Shown here: positions 1 to 9,723 of the stretch, one piece after another
How positions within the stretch are numbered: position 1 is the first letter of the stretch
How the letters are laid out: each line of letters starts with the position of its first letter
NCBI GenBank assembly: GCA_001839685.1
Contig: MLAK01000002.1
Location: 54,251 to 118,250, forward strand
Direction of reading: 5' to 3'
Source of the DNA: Tritrichomonas foetus
Taxonomy: Eukaryota > Parabasalia > Tritrichomonadida > Tritrichomonadidae
Length of the DNA: 64,000 nt
Notes under the pieces: model-generated
What the model saw: the letters and a program-made list of their open reading frames with translations, nothing else
Told to the model about the DNA's origin: nothing
Database searches by the model: none
Translations under genes and position numbers: made by a program

Positions 1-699
1 ATTGCGAAATCTAAAAGCTGGTAATGATAGTTAGAAATAATTCAATATTAGCTGCAACTTGAATCATCAAACAATTTAAATTTCTTGGAATTGATAAAGC
101 AATGACTGCAAAATGAATAACATCAATGAAATAAATTGACCATTGTGGGAAAACCTGAAACATTTAAGCTAATAATTGAAAAGAATCTGTTGATGTAATC
201 AGGTTAATACAGATGCTGACATAAATTGAATAAATATAAGAATGAAGAAAAATTAAAGTTGAATTGGTTGGTCTTTTTTGAGAATTAAATCAAAGCATGT
301 TCCACACATGACTGTTGTTGGCATATATATGATTCCAGGTACAAATTGGATAAATATTCGAGTTGATCAGCGTTGAATTGATTAATCGTCCTCGAGTTTT
401 TGCGCAAAATATTTGAAAAAATCAATGAGTTCGAAATCAGAGGCTCATTTGATCAAATGGCGGACTTGATCAAATGGTTGACTGCGATCGATTTGTTTCC
501 ATGTTTATTACTCGATTCATGCAAGTGGCTGGAGCATGAAAATATAAGCGAAATTTTATCATTAAACTTTATATTGAAAAAAAAAGATGTTTATATAGAA
601 AAAAATATCTTTATATTGAAAAAGTTAAACTTTTACAATTCATGGGATAATCCCAGGGTTTTCAAGACATACTCAATAAACTAAAATTTTTTTCAGAAA
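1..699. other. Intergenic, no supported gene
   Basis: AT-rich DNA with no convincing coding region. The only open frame of any length (400-684) begins at a TTG and has low-complexity Lys/Ile-rich content at its end, so I do not call it. A direct repeat of about 14 bases (TTTATATTGAAAAA) occurs twice near 575-625, the second copy running into a GAAAAAGTT word (618-626) about 75 bases before the next gene. Confidence 0.6.
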
Positions 700-3600
700 A
701 TGATTAAGTCTTCTCCTCAAGATCTAATCGCATTACGTTTAATTAATGCTACTCTCTCATCATCCGAAGCGAATTCCTCTGTTCCATTTCAATGTCTTTT
801 AAAATATCCCGACACCAAAATTATATTTTCCACTTTTTGCGCAATTTTAGAGAAAACCCGTGATCCTGCAATAAAAGTGCGCGTTTCAAGACTTTTCCAA
901 GATTTCGCAATTCAAAAAGCCGACGATTTAAAGGATTTGAATGATGTTGATGAATTCATATTAAATTCACTTTTATGCGTTTTCACAGCAACACCATCAC
1001 TTTTCTCTCAAAAAGATTGTGAAACATTTGCCAAATTTGTCAAAGAAATGCTCAAATTAATTCGGACAATGAAAGTTCCAGTAATTTTTAATCATTTTGT
1101 AAGATCATCATCTTTTTTTGCACCATTAGCAATCGTTATTTTAACTAAAAACCATCCAAAGCTACTACATAGCACAATCAGATTCATTATTGCAATGCTT
1201 TCACAAAATATGGAAATTTTACATATTGCTGCATGTGCACTTTTCTTCTCACAAAATAAATATGAATCTCTTCCGGAAGCTGCTCAGAAAGAATTCATTT
1301 CAGAAAACGCAGAAAATGTTTTAATTCAAGCCATCCAAGCTGCTCTCACACAGAAAATGAATTTCAGAGTTGCTGCAGTTGAACTTGCACATTCTCTATT
1401 TCAATTCTATTCACCAAAAGAATCAAATAAATTACTGAAAATATTATTGCCACAATTCATTCCTCAATTTAAAGAAACTTCTGTACTTTTAAGGACTTCA
1501 ATTGTTATCTCAATTTCGGATTTCCCTCAGATTGAAGATGATAAAGCTCTTTTAACTACAATTATACCACCAATTGCTTCACGATTTGATGAAGTTGATG
1601 ATGATTTTGCTGTTGCAGTTTTTGCATTTTTGAAACATTTTTCTTCATCACCTTTTATGAAACCAGTAATTATTAGTTTAATTAACAAAGATTATTATGT
1701 TCCTGGTGTTGTTTTTGCTTCTTATCTTGGATATTTCAATAATGATGATATATTTCGAAATAAATGTTTTCCTGCTTCTCCAAAATTGCCAGAAGCAAAT
1801 GCTGGAGTTATGGCTGTAAATACTATGGGGATTTATAAACTTTTTACAAAACACAATTTCAAAATTGCATTTGATGCACTTTTAACAGTTTTAACGACAC
1901 CTGAATTACTTGATGACTTTTTCATTCAATTTCGTTCATTCAAGGCTGCTGATTCTATTGTTCCAAGTGCAAAAGAATTTTCATATATTATTTCTACATC
2001 GCTTTTCGAATTTTTGCCGAAATTAAAAGGCGATGATGTTTTTTCGCATGTTGCACCAATAGTTGAAGCTATTTACGGAGAAGAAGTAGCAGCACTTAAT
2101 TCAGCTGATTTTGCACAAATATTTGTCTCTTTAATGACCAAATATATTGATGATCCAACCACAAGAAATCTCATTTTACCATTTTTATTATTAATTTCAC
2201 CAAATGAAACGAAATCACAAGCTAATACAGAAATGTTATTATGTGATTTATTTGATCTTATTGTTCCACCTAGCTTTGTTGATTCTATAAGAACTGAAGC
2301 AATCTTAAAATCACAAAATTCTCCAAGAGCCGCATTAATTGCTTTAGCATTACCGAATTGTTCACCATTTTTGCCAACATTAAGTAGGGTTGTTAGAGAA
2401 CTTTATCCTGAAGATACTGATTTAACACTTCAATTCTTAATCAATGGCTCAAAACGGGCTCTTGATGCATTTTTACCACATTTATTAAGATTTGCTGATC
2501 CAGTTGAAATATCGAATGCATATTTCCTACAAATTCTTTCATTTAAAGGAAAGAAAAGGCTTCACTTGAAACAAATTTTTCAATGTCTTACATTTATCTC
2601 AAAAGAATTATCACCAAATCCATCTTCTTTGAATATGATGCTTCAAATTGCAGAAGCTGCTTTACCAAAAGATTCAAAAATTGATACTGTTTCTGATGAT
2701 GCACTTGAATCATTCATCGAAATGTCAAAAATTCACACTGATCAAAAATGGCCTGTATCATTTTTGAAAAAAGTTTTTAGTTTATCTGTTTTTGCACCTT
2801 GTTTCTATTTATTATTTCCTCATTGTCCAACAGATATTGAACTTGTATCAACCGCATGTGATTCTTACGCTTGCTATGTTTCTAAAACAGGCAAGGATAA
2901 TAATAAACAATTTTGTGAATCATGTTTCAAATGTTGTCAAACAGGAGAAACGCTTGGAGTTGTTCTTAAAGCAGCATTTAAGTATATTGAATCTGCTGAA
3001 GACTCTACAATTCTGTTGAACTTTTGTCTTGTATCATCACAAACTTTGAGACAAATCAATGAGCAAATACCACGTGATATGTTTGACTCCATTGTTGCTT
3101 TATCTAAATTTGTTTTATCAAGTGCTGATCGTCTTCGAATATTAGCTAAAGATATATTCGTTTCAATTTATTCCATTAAATTGCCAGTAGATACCGATTC
3201 ACTTTTATTGTCATCAGATGACTCCCTTACTCCTTTTAGTGTTATAGATTATGCTACACAATTATATAAACTTGTTTTTGAGAAATTTTCTGTTGAAGAT
3301 GTTGTTGATTTTGCTTTGTATGCTGTAAATAGCAGACCATTTACGTTCCCTAATGCATTGATTGTATATTCACTGGTCAATCTTCAGCCAAAAATTCTTA
3401 CAACAACACCGAAAAAATTCCTTATACGATTTTTCGATGTTTCTGAACAAGCAAAGAAAGAGGCTAGAGTTATGATGCATACTATAGCACAAATGATGGC
3501 TAAAGTTGAAATGCCTATTTTCCTGCAAACACTACTTGAATTACCGAAGACTGCATTTTTAATTGAAGTAATCACTGAATTTGTTATAAATGATGATTAT

Positions 3601-4836
3601 CGCTCATCATTTTTCGAAACTTTTGATAAAGTTGCATTAGGGGCAAAATTGCCAATTTCTGTATGTGATCAAATGACATATATAACATCTAATTTCATGC
3701 AATATATACCTGTTATTGTCCATTCAGATAACAGAATCACTCAATCACTAAGAAATGTGGCAACATATATGATTATTTGGATATCAATGCTATTTTCTGG
3801 AAGTCAAAATTCGAAATTACAAAAAGAAACTAAAGAAATGATGGACTGTTTTGATGAATTGTTTATCAAATTGGCAAAATGTGATCATGAACCAATAGAA
3901 TTTTCGTTAAAGACTGCTCAAACTCTTTATCAATCATTTGGAACATTAGTTAATGCTCTATTATTGACTGATTCAATTACAATCATCACTTTCTGTGCAA
4001 GTTTGTTCTTTTTGCTAAAAAGCCAAAATCAATCAATTGTTCTAGTATCAGCGCTTTGTGTTTCTCGTCTATTTCATAAACTTGTTCATTTCTCAGACAA
4101 AAAACTTCTTGATAAACTAAAAGAATCTGTTGCACAATCATTTGTTAATTGTTGTGATGAAAATTGCCGATTTTTGGCTGCAGTAATGAATGATATTTTC
4201 AATCGTCCACTATTCGAAAGTTTTACAGAAGAAGAATCACAAAATATTTTAATTGGTACAATTCGGGGTGTTGTTTATCCAGGACAAGAAATGAAAAATG
4301 AATCACTTGCTTTCCTTTGTAAAATTACTGTTGTATTCAATAAATCAGTTGTTGAAACTCAACTTGACAGAATTTGGACAATAATAAATGACCAAGATTT
4401 TGCACCATTAATCCTCACAGCTATTTCTGCTTTACTTCAAATAGATAATAATGTGAAACATTTATCTGGGAAAATTACTGTTGATCGTCTCATAATGGCA
4501 TCTGTTGGTGAAACAGGAAATATTCCAAAGAATGCAAGAATTGTTTTAGAAACCCTTACTGATTCTAAAAATATTGATGACATTTTATCGAAATTGAAAG
4601 ATATTTTGAATAAAACAAAATTTGATGAAATATGTTCACGCATGATCGAAAAAGTATCAAGATCAAATATTACTGAAAAGATTTTGGAACTTCTTCTTAG
4701 TATTGAAGCCATAGAAGATGAAGGCACTAAATTCAAAGATAAATTGATTTCTTTGTTGCTTTCAGTTCTTGAAGATAATGAACATCCAATTTGTGGTATT
4801 GCCTCTGAAAAACTTGCCAATTTGTTATGTCAATAA
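700..4836 (+). CDS. Large helical-repeat (ARM/HEAT-like) protein, function unknown
   Basis: The 1378-residue frame starts at an ATG preceded by TTTCAGAAA. The whole protein reads as alternating amphipathic helices rich in Leu, Ile, Phe and Ala with no transmembrane segment, signal peptide or catalytic motif, which is the look of an alpha-solenoid scaffold. I do not recognise a specific orthologue. The stop codon lies in CAATAAAATT, so TAA overlaps a TAAA tetranucleotide, the arrangement known for trichomonad polyadenylation. Base and codon use match the other AT-rich genes here. The mariner insertion lies about 200 bases downstream and leaves the frame intact. The coding call is secure; the solenoid class is inference from composition and helix periodicity. 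Confidence 0.9.
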   Translation: MIKSSPQDLIALRLINATLSSSEANSSVPFQCLLKYPDTKIIFSTFCAILEKTRDPAIKVRVSRLFQDFAIQKADDLKDLNDVDEFILNSLLCVFTATPSLFSQKDCETFAKFVKEMLKLIRTMKVPVIFNHFVRSSSFFAPLAIVILTKNHPKLLHSTIRFIIAMLSQNMEILHIAACALFFSQNKYESLPEAAQKEFISENAENVLIQAIQAALTQKMNFRVAAVELAHSLFQFYSPKESNKLLKILLPQFIPQFKETSVLLRTSIVISISDFPQIEDDKALLTTIIPPIASRFDEVDDDFAVAVFAFLKHFSSSPFMKPVIISLINKDYYVPGVVFASYLGYFNNDDIFRNKCFPASPKLPEANAGVMAVNTMGIYKLFTKHNFKIAFDALLTVLTTPELLDDFFIQFRSFKAADSIVPSAKEFSYIISTSLFEFLPKLKGDDVFSHVAPIVEAIYGEEVAALNSADFAQIFVSLMTKYIDDPTTRNLILPFLLLISPNETKSQANTEMLLCDLFDLIVPPSFVDSIRTEAILKSQNSPRAALIALALPNCSPFLPTLSRVVRELYPEDTDLTLQFLINGSKRALDAFLPHLLRFADPVEISNAYFLQILSFKGKKRLHLKQIFQCLTFISKELSPNPSSLNMMLQIAEAALPKDSKIDTVSDDALESFIEMSKIHTDQKWPVSFLKKVFSLSVFAPCFYLLFPHCPTDIELVSTACDSYACYVSKTGKDNNKQFCESCFKCCQTGETLGVVLKAAFKYIESAEDSTILLNFCLVSSQTLRQINEQIPRDMFDSIVALSKFVLSSADRLRILAKDIFVSIYSIKLPVDTDSLLLSSDDSLTPFSVIDYATQLYKLVFEKFSVEDVVDFALYAVNSRPFTFPNALIVYSLVNLQPKILTTTPKKFLIRFFDVSEQAKKEARVMMHTIAQMMAKVEMPIFLQTLLELPKTAFLIEVITEFVINDDYRSSFFETFDKVALGAKLPISVCDQMTYITSNFMQYIPVIVHSDNRITQSLRNVATYMIIWISMLFSGSQNSKLQKETKEMMDCFDELFIKLAKCDHEPIEFSLKTAQTLYQSFGTLVNALLLTDSITIITFCASLFFLLKSQNQSIVLVSALCVSRLFHKLVHFSDKKLLDKLKESVAQSFVNCCDENCRFLAAVMNDIFNRPLFESFTEEESQNILIGTIRGVVYPGQEMKNESLAFLCKITVVFNKSVVETQLDRIWTIINDQDFAPLILTAISALLQIDNNVKHLSGKITVDRLIMASVGETGNIPKNARIVLETLTDSKNIDDILSKLKDILNKTKFDEICSRMIEKVSRSNITEKILELLLSIEAIEDEGTKFKDKLISLLLSVLEDNEHPICGIASEKLANLLCQ

Positions 4837-4903
4837 AATTGCGAAAATTATATTAATTTAACATGTTAAATAAAATATTAGATCAATAAATTGTATATTT
4901 TTC

Positions 4904-4923
4904 TTTGCTCAGTATTGAGCAAA
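4904..4923. repeat. Perfect 8-bp stem hairpin downstream of the 700-4836 gene
   Basis: TTTGCTCA and TGAGCAAA flank a 4-base loop, about 70 bases after the stop codon. It could act in 3'-end formation or be chance. Nothing else is seen between the stop and the mariner element. Confidence 0.35.
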
Positions 4924-5043
4924 ATTTTCTCAAAAATGCATTATTCAGCAAAAAATTCTTGATTGTATAGACCCTAAAGGCCCAATGTAACCCCAAAAAC
5001 ATTGTCTACTATGAGATATTGTGTCTAGAAATATTCATTAATA

Positions 5044-5070
5044 TAGGGTGTCCGGAGGCGTGATGTCACT
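5044..5070 (+). repeat. mariner left terminal inverted repeat
   Basis: Pairs with 6307-6333 at 23 of 27 positions. The four mismatches are consecutive bases 13-16 from the tip; the outer 12 bases and the inner 11 are identical. Confidence 0.9.
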
Positions 5071-5215
5071 ACCNACATTAGAAGNGNAATNAATACATTA
5101 TATTTATAAATAATAAACTATGCAATGTTAACATAAAAATTTTGAAAACAATTTTTTTTTCTCTTGACTGAAAATAGAGATAAAGAATCTTTTTCATAAA
5201 AAAAAAGAATAATTT

Positions 5216-5240
5216 ATAAACGTACACGATGCACGTTTAT
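5216..5240. promoter_or_regulatory. Palindrome just upstream of the mariner transposase
   Basis: ATAAACGT (5216-5223) and ACGTTTAT (5233-5240) form a perfect 8-bp inverted repeat around a 9-base spacer, ending 6 bases before the transposase ATG. It could be the element's own promoter or a protein-binding site; ATAAACG resembles the host M3 word AAACGG but lacks the second G. Confidence 0.4.
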
Positions 5241-5246
5241 TAAAAA

Positions 5247-6257
5247 ATGATTGATCAACATTCAATCATAACTTTTCTGCAGCTTGAAGGAAAAAGGGGC
5301 AAAGAAATATATGAAGAAATGAAGAGTGTCTTGAAAGAAAAATGTTTGTCTCAAAGACAAATCTACCGAGTCATGGCAGAACTGAACAGAAGTCAAAACA
5401 CACAGCCTGTGAAAAAAGAGAAAAAGTGCCAAAGTTATGATATTCTTGACTGGAAAATTTTAGATGTTTTAACCGAATTTCCACATTCATCGTGTCGATA
5501 TATTGCTAATGTTTTAGGTGAACCAAAATCGACAATTTATGATCGTTTAACATCAAAATTAATGTATAAACATGTGCATCTTCGATGGGTGCCACATATT
5601 CTAACAGAAAATCAAAAGGCCAATAGAGTTTTATTGGCAAAAAAACTTCTTAAAATTTTGAATGCAGAACAAAAAACTAATTTCACCTTTTTAATAACAG
5701 GAGATGAGTCTTGGTTTTATTCCAAGACTGATTTCAATACACAATGGATTCCTGAAAACTCAGTAATCCCAACTATTCAAAATCCAGGGTTTCAGATCAC
5801 TAAATTTATGGTGACTGTATTTTGGAACCCTCATGGGATAATTCATATTGATGTTTTGCCGCCAAATGAAAAGTTTAATGCTGCATATTATATTACAGCC
5901 ATTATGTCAAAAATTGTTGAGTTTAAAAACTCGAATAATTATAAAAAATTATTTGTTCATTATGACAATGCAAAGCCTCATGTGGCAAAAATTGTCAAAA
6001 AATATATAAATGAAAACTCACTAGAATCAGTTCCACATCCGGCATATTCACCTGATTTGGCGCCTAGCGACTTTTTTTTATTTGGAACTATTAAAGAAAA
6101 AGTTAAAGGAATTGTTTTTGAATCACCAAGCCATTTGATTCAAACAATAGTCCAAATTTTCAATGAAATTCCATCGGAAACTTTGTTTTCAGTTTTTGCA
6201 GAATGGCAAAATAGACTGAAAAAAGTTATTGATGCCAATGGAGACTACATATTTTGA
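5247..6257 (+). CDS. mariner transposase (DD34D)
   Basis: 336 residues, the usual mariner length. An N-terminal pair of helix-turn-helix regions (about 1-110) should bind the terminal repeats, followed by the linker motif WVPH (about 114-117) and the RNase H-fold catalytic core. The catalytic acids are all present: Asp153 in GDESWFY, Asp240 in HYDNAKPH and Asp275 in SPDLAPSDFFLF, with 34 residues between the second and third. The protein would excise and reinsert the element at TA dinucleotides. There is no stop or frameshift, so this copy may be competent or recently active. The start is the first in-frame ATG, 6 bases after a palindrome. Confidence 0.95.
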   Translation: MIDQHSIITFLQLEGKRGKEIYEEMKSVLKEKCLSQRQIYRVMAELNRSQNTQPVKKEKKCQSYDILDWKILDVLTEFPHSSCRYIANVLGEPKSTIYDRLTSKLMYKHVHLRWVPHILTENQKANRVLLAKKLLKILNAEQKTNFTFLITGDESWFYSKTDFNTQWIPENSVIPTIQNPGFQITKFMVTVFWNPHGIIHIDVLPPNEKFNAAYYITAIMSKIVEFKNSNNYKKLFVHYDNAKPHVAKIVKKYINENSLESVPHPAYSPDLAPSDFFLFGTIKEKVKGIVFESPSHLIQTIVQIFNEIPSETLFSVFAEWQNRLKKVIDANGDYIF

Positions 6258-6306
6258 AATACTTATCAATAAAAAATGACTTATTAGAAATGACTTTATT
6301 ATACTT

Positions 6307-6333
6307 AGTGACATCACATTACCGGACACCCTA
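6307..6333 (-). repeat. mariner right terminal inverted repeat
   Basis: Inverted partner of 5044-5070, ending ...GGACACCCTA and followed by the TA target duplication. One N sits just outside at 6336. Confidence 0.9.
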
Positions 6334-6337
6334 TANA

Positions 6338-6441
6338 TAACTTGATCACTTGATAACTTGATAACTTAATAACTTAATAACATGATAACTTGATCACTTG
6401 ATAACTTGATCACTTGATAACTTGATAACTTAATAACTTAA
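6338..6441 (+). repeat. 8-bp minisatellite, 13 copies of TAACTTGA and variants
   Basis: Thirteen contiguous 8-base units: TAACTTGA, TCACTTGA, TAACTTAA and one TAACATGA. The order of variants repeats (a block ending in two TAACTTAA units occurs twice), so it grew by duplication of larger blocks. It begins 2 bases after the mariner target duplication and ends about 185 bases from the 3' end of the SR-protein gene. Confidence 0.9.
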
Positions 6442-6625
6442 TAACAACAGCGCTGAGAAAGAAGATGAAAAATGTTATCAAAAAGAAAATTAATGAATAA
6501 ACTGTAGAATAAAACAATCTGCTTTTTTTATTTAAGCGAATATTCTCAAAAATATTGCTTTCTATATATTTTTTATTATTTGTGATGTATTAAAAGTGAT
6601 ATTTCATCAATTTGGCTCATTAGAT

Positions 6626-7279
6626 TCAATGTGATGAGTCAGAATTGTCGGATGATTGTGAACTATCAGATCGCCTTCTTCTCGAGGAGCTTCCTCTTCC
6701 TCTGCCTTCACTTGACGACCTCCTCCTTGAGTCGTAGCTGCTCCTCCTTCTGTCCCTGTAGCCTCGAGACGGCCTTCGATCATAGTCGTCGTAATCGTCT
6801 CTGTCTGATTGCGAATCACTATCGTAATGTCGAGGCCTGTAAGATCGAGATGGTCTTCTTGACCTGCGGTAGTCGTATTCGGAATCGTAATCGTAATCTG
6901 AATCGTAATCTCGACGGTCGTGGCGTCTCCTTCGATCGCGGTCACCACGCGAATAGCTTGACCTAGATCTGGAATCTCTGCGGTGAGGTGGTCGATTAGA
7001 TCGTTTCGATTTATTCGATGGAGGTGGCTCAGAATCGCCGAAGGTTATATAGCATGTGCGACCGAGAATTTCCTTTGTGTGGAAACTTTCGTGAGCTTTG
7101 TTGGCTTCTTCGTCGGTTGCAAAGTCGATAATTCCTAATCCCTTCGATCTGTTTCCTTTTCGCGGAATGCTAATTTCCTCAATATTTCCAATAGGAGAAA
7201 ATAATTCCCTGAGGTCGTCCTCGGTTGCATTGTAGGATAAATTCCCCACAATGACGCGGCGATGCTCACCTTTTCCCAT
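6626..7279 (-). CDS. SR-type RNA-binding protein: one RRM plus RS/RD-rich tail
   Basis: 217 residues. An RRM spans about residues 8-82 with RNP2 VIVGNL (9-14) and RNP1 KGLGIIDF (46-53). The rest is a long Arg/Ser/Asp/Tyr-rich low-complexity tail with many RS, RD and SS dipeptides, typical of SR splicing factors and related proteins (U1-70K or Transformer-2-like layouts). It would bind RNA through the RRM and recruit partners through the phosphorylatable tail in the nucleus. A reverse-strand frame across the tail is a shadow. GC content is higher than in neighbouring genes, mainly from CGN and GAY codons in the tail. An M3 core (AAACGGTC on the plus strand) lies only 8-16 bases before the ATG. 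The exact orthologue cannot be set without a search. Confidence 0.92.
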   Translation of the reverse strand: MGKGEHRRVIVGNLSYNATEDDLRELFSPIGNIEEISIPRKGNRSKGLGIIDFATDEEANKAHESFHTKEILGRTCYITFGDSEPPPSNKSKRSNRPPHRRDSRSRSSYSRGDRDRRRRHDRRDYDSDYDYDSEYDYRRSRRPSRSYRPRHYDSDSQSDRDDYDDYDRRPSRGYRDRRRSSYDSRRRSSSEGRGRGSSSRRRRSDSSQSSDNSDSSH

Positions 7280-8958
7280 TCAATAGTAAACGGTCTTCAA
7301 AATTCAGAAATAATTGAATAGACATCAAATGTGATTGGAGGATACAAGAATACATTTTATTGATTTCATATGTTCATACAGACAACAAGATGATAATATG
7401 TATATTTCATGCATCGTATTCTGCATTTGAAGAAAACACTAGTTCAAATCTGAGAAATAAATTCGTCAACAGTTAATTAAAAAGAAATGGTTAGAATAAG
7501 TATAGAAGCCATTAAATCAGTCAAAAAGTTGGAATATATGAATTTCACTTTTTGATATATTTATCAAACGGTTGATACTTCAATGTTCACGACAGGATAA
7601 AGTGATAGCCATATGCACTGAAAAATTATTAAATATTCCATGCAATTATTAATTGACATATATTATAAATAACAACAATTAATTCACTAATATTAATTTC
7701 CAACTACAATTCATCGTATTAAAATTTAAATGAATCTCTCATTTATTTCAATACTATATGCATCACAGTAGATATAAATCCCATCAAATATGACCAAATA
7801 CCAATTTGACTGGGAACTTGTGATTTAAAAAATTAATTTGTTGAAGAATATCGTTTTATATCTTTCACAAAACTCGATATATACTTGCTGAATGGTTTCA
7901 AACAACAAGATTTCAAACTTTTTTGCTCATTCATATTCTCATATTCATTCATATTTTCACATTCATTCATATTTTTGGGAAATTTTTGACCATTATTACA
8001 TGATTTAGTTTTTATTCATTTGTGATCAAAATGAAAAGAAGAGATAAAAAATTCCATTTCTTTTATGTTGAGTTAAAAATGTAAGATTGATGAACTTTTC
8101 CCTAGACCTCCATCTTGTGTTATAGACATTCCTCAAAGATATTAAACATATCAATGTTGTAAAAAGATGTATAGTTGATGATTCATCATTTATTGCAGAC
8201 TGCCATGCTTGTCGTGTAATTTCCATTTATCCAATTATGTTTTCTCACATATACACTTCATCTCCCCTTATCTCACAACTCGATTTTCTATGTTTAACTA
8301 TCTGAGTACTTTACGCAACTCAAAAAGTTGTGCCGTCCCAATTCGATACGCCTCAAGTTTGGCGATAAAAATAGTAAAGCTCCGGCCAGTAAACTCAATG
8401 GATTCAAACAAATCATTTGTTTTTCCACTCATTGTTGCAATTTTCTTTTCATTCAATTTTTTGGTTAATATTTCATAAATTTTTGAAAAAACTTTTTCAA
8501 TTCGATCAAAAAACACAAATTAGGAGCTGTATTAACGAAATACTATTATTCACTGCTATATATTTATTTTTGATCGAAATACGTGAAATGAATCTCTCAT
8601 TAATTGTCAAAACATGGAAAATTTCATTAAAATCTACATAAATATTATTAAAACTAAACATTGCCATATAATTAGACAAAATTAAAAAAATGTTATTATT
8701 ATATAAAATACCAAATGATGATATAATCTAGAATTTCCTAAGATAGGAACTCTAATATATATATAGAGATGATTGGCTTACTAACTTTTCCCAAAATAAT
8801 TTTTGGTTTGCCTCTGAGAATATTGGTAAAAAGTGGATTGCGTGAATCATTTTTCCCCTTCTGAATATCCGCCGATAAATATAGAAACAGTTTTAATTTC
8901 AATACGACGATGAAATATCATTGAAATAATTGAGTTTATCTACATAATCAAAAAAGTT
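7280..8958. other. 1.7-kb intergenic region with only weak frames
   Basis: No confident gene. Short overlapping frames lie between 8026 and 8516. The most protein-like is on the minus strand, 8298-8516 (72 residues, amphipathic), but it has no recognisable domain and could be a gene remnant. A loosely repeated TATTCATTCA stretch lies at 7927-7975. The sequence AAAAAGTGGAT at 8828-8838 is one of three exact intergenic copies in the window. Confidence 0.5.
7288..7295 (-). promoter_or_regulatory. M3 (Myb-type) core promoter motif of the SR-protein gene
   Basis: Reads GACCGTTT in the gene's sense direction, fitting the published Trichomonas M3 consensus DRCSGYTD, and lies about 9-16 bases before the ATG. 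No clear Inr or M5 is seen beside it. Confidence 0.6.
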
Positions 8959-9318
8959 ATGAAGAAGCGTGACGGAAATGAGAAAGGGAAAAAAGATGGG
9001 AGTCTTAAAAAGTCAGTCAAAGTCAGCCATGTATTAGAAAGTGATACAGATGAAATGGAGCGTGTTAAAAAAAGAATTCAGGGATTTAATTATAAAAACA
9101 GTGCTGCATGGAAATGCTTAACGGCCAGATTCGGTCAGAAACTAGCACAAGAAGAATTGATGAGCGTTGCAGAACTTCTTTCATCACAAACCAAAATAAA
9201 CCTCGATCGCGATGCGAAAAGACGAAAAGCTGTCCTTGTGAAATGGTTTGAAGAAAATTGGGAGGTGTTGAATCCTTTGTTGCAGTATGTTGTTCTGGAA
9301 AGTGATGATGGAAATTGA
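8959..9318 (+). CDS. Small basic protein, function unknown
   Basis: 119 residues. A Lys-rich N-terminal tail (about 1-25) is followed by a compact helical region (about 32-115) with conserved-looking Trp, Leu and Phe positions, including KRRKAVLVKWFEENW near residues 86-100, which resembles a DNA-binding helix by charge pattern only. The ATG follows directly after AAAAAGTT (8951-8958). The frame has balanced codon use and no low complexity in its body, supporting a real gene. A reverse frame over the same DNA (9135-9326) is a shadow. I recognise no family; a small nuclear or chromatin protein is one possibility. Confidence 0.7.
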   Translation: MKKRDGNEKGKKDGSLKKSVKVSHVLESDTDEMERVKKRIQGFNYKNSAAWKCLTARFGQKLAQEELMSVAELLSSQTKINLDRDAKRRKAVLVKWFEENWEVLNPLLQYVVLESDDGN

Positions 9319-9723
9319 TGGGCCAAAAAAATTATTATAGTAATCAGTGTTATAAGAAAAAAAGTATATATATTATGATCTATATTATATACATATTATT
9401 TTATAAATGTTAACATTCTTTTATATTTCTCATTTTGTTTTTTGAAACTCCAAACAATCCCAAAAGTTGCTTTTTTTTCCCTTTTGCATCATTCTATCGA
9501 GTTTTCATAACTTTTGACGACTAAAGTCTTTCATTATTGCATTTGTTTGCGCAGAAATAACTAAAGGAAGTCAATTTCATCAGAAAAACATATGAAAAAA
9601 CACAAAACAAAATGAAGCGTTAATATTTTTAATAAATTTATATTTTAAAAACATTATATATTAAATGAATGTAAACTTTGTTCTGCGAATTTTTGTCTAT
9701 TATTTTTTTAAAAAAATCTAGTA
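9319..9723. other. Intergenic between converging 3' ends
   Basis: AT-rich, no open frame of note. It separates the end of the small basic protein gene from the end of the ABC transporter gene. Confidence 0.5.

Larger units (their letters stand above)
5044..6333 (+). mobile_element. mariner-family DNA transposon, apparently complete
   Basis: A 1290-bp element with 27-bp terminal inverted repeats beginning TAGGGTGTCCGG (left 5044-5070, right 6307-6333; 23 of 27 positions pair), flanked on both sides by a TA dinucleotide (5042-5043 and 6334-6335), the target duplication of Tc1/mariner elements. It holds one long frame, an uninterrupted DD34D transposase. Size, repeat length and protein length match the mariners known from Trichomonas (Tvmar1-type). 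Isolated N calls at 5074, 5085, 5087 and 5091 and at 6336 suggest copies that vary and were collapsed in the assembly. Confidence 0.93.

Noticed and set aside
400..684. 94-residue plus-strand frame at the window start
   Set aside because: Begins at TTG, has low-complexity Lys/Ile content, and its first ATG leaves only about 75 residues with no domain.
8026..8516. Overlapping short frames on both strands, one amphipathic (minus 8298-8516)
   Set aside because: Different phases, no domain, short. A decayed gene is possible but not shown.
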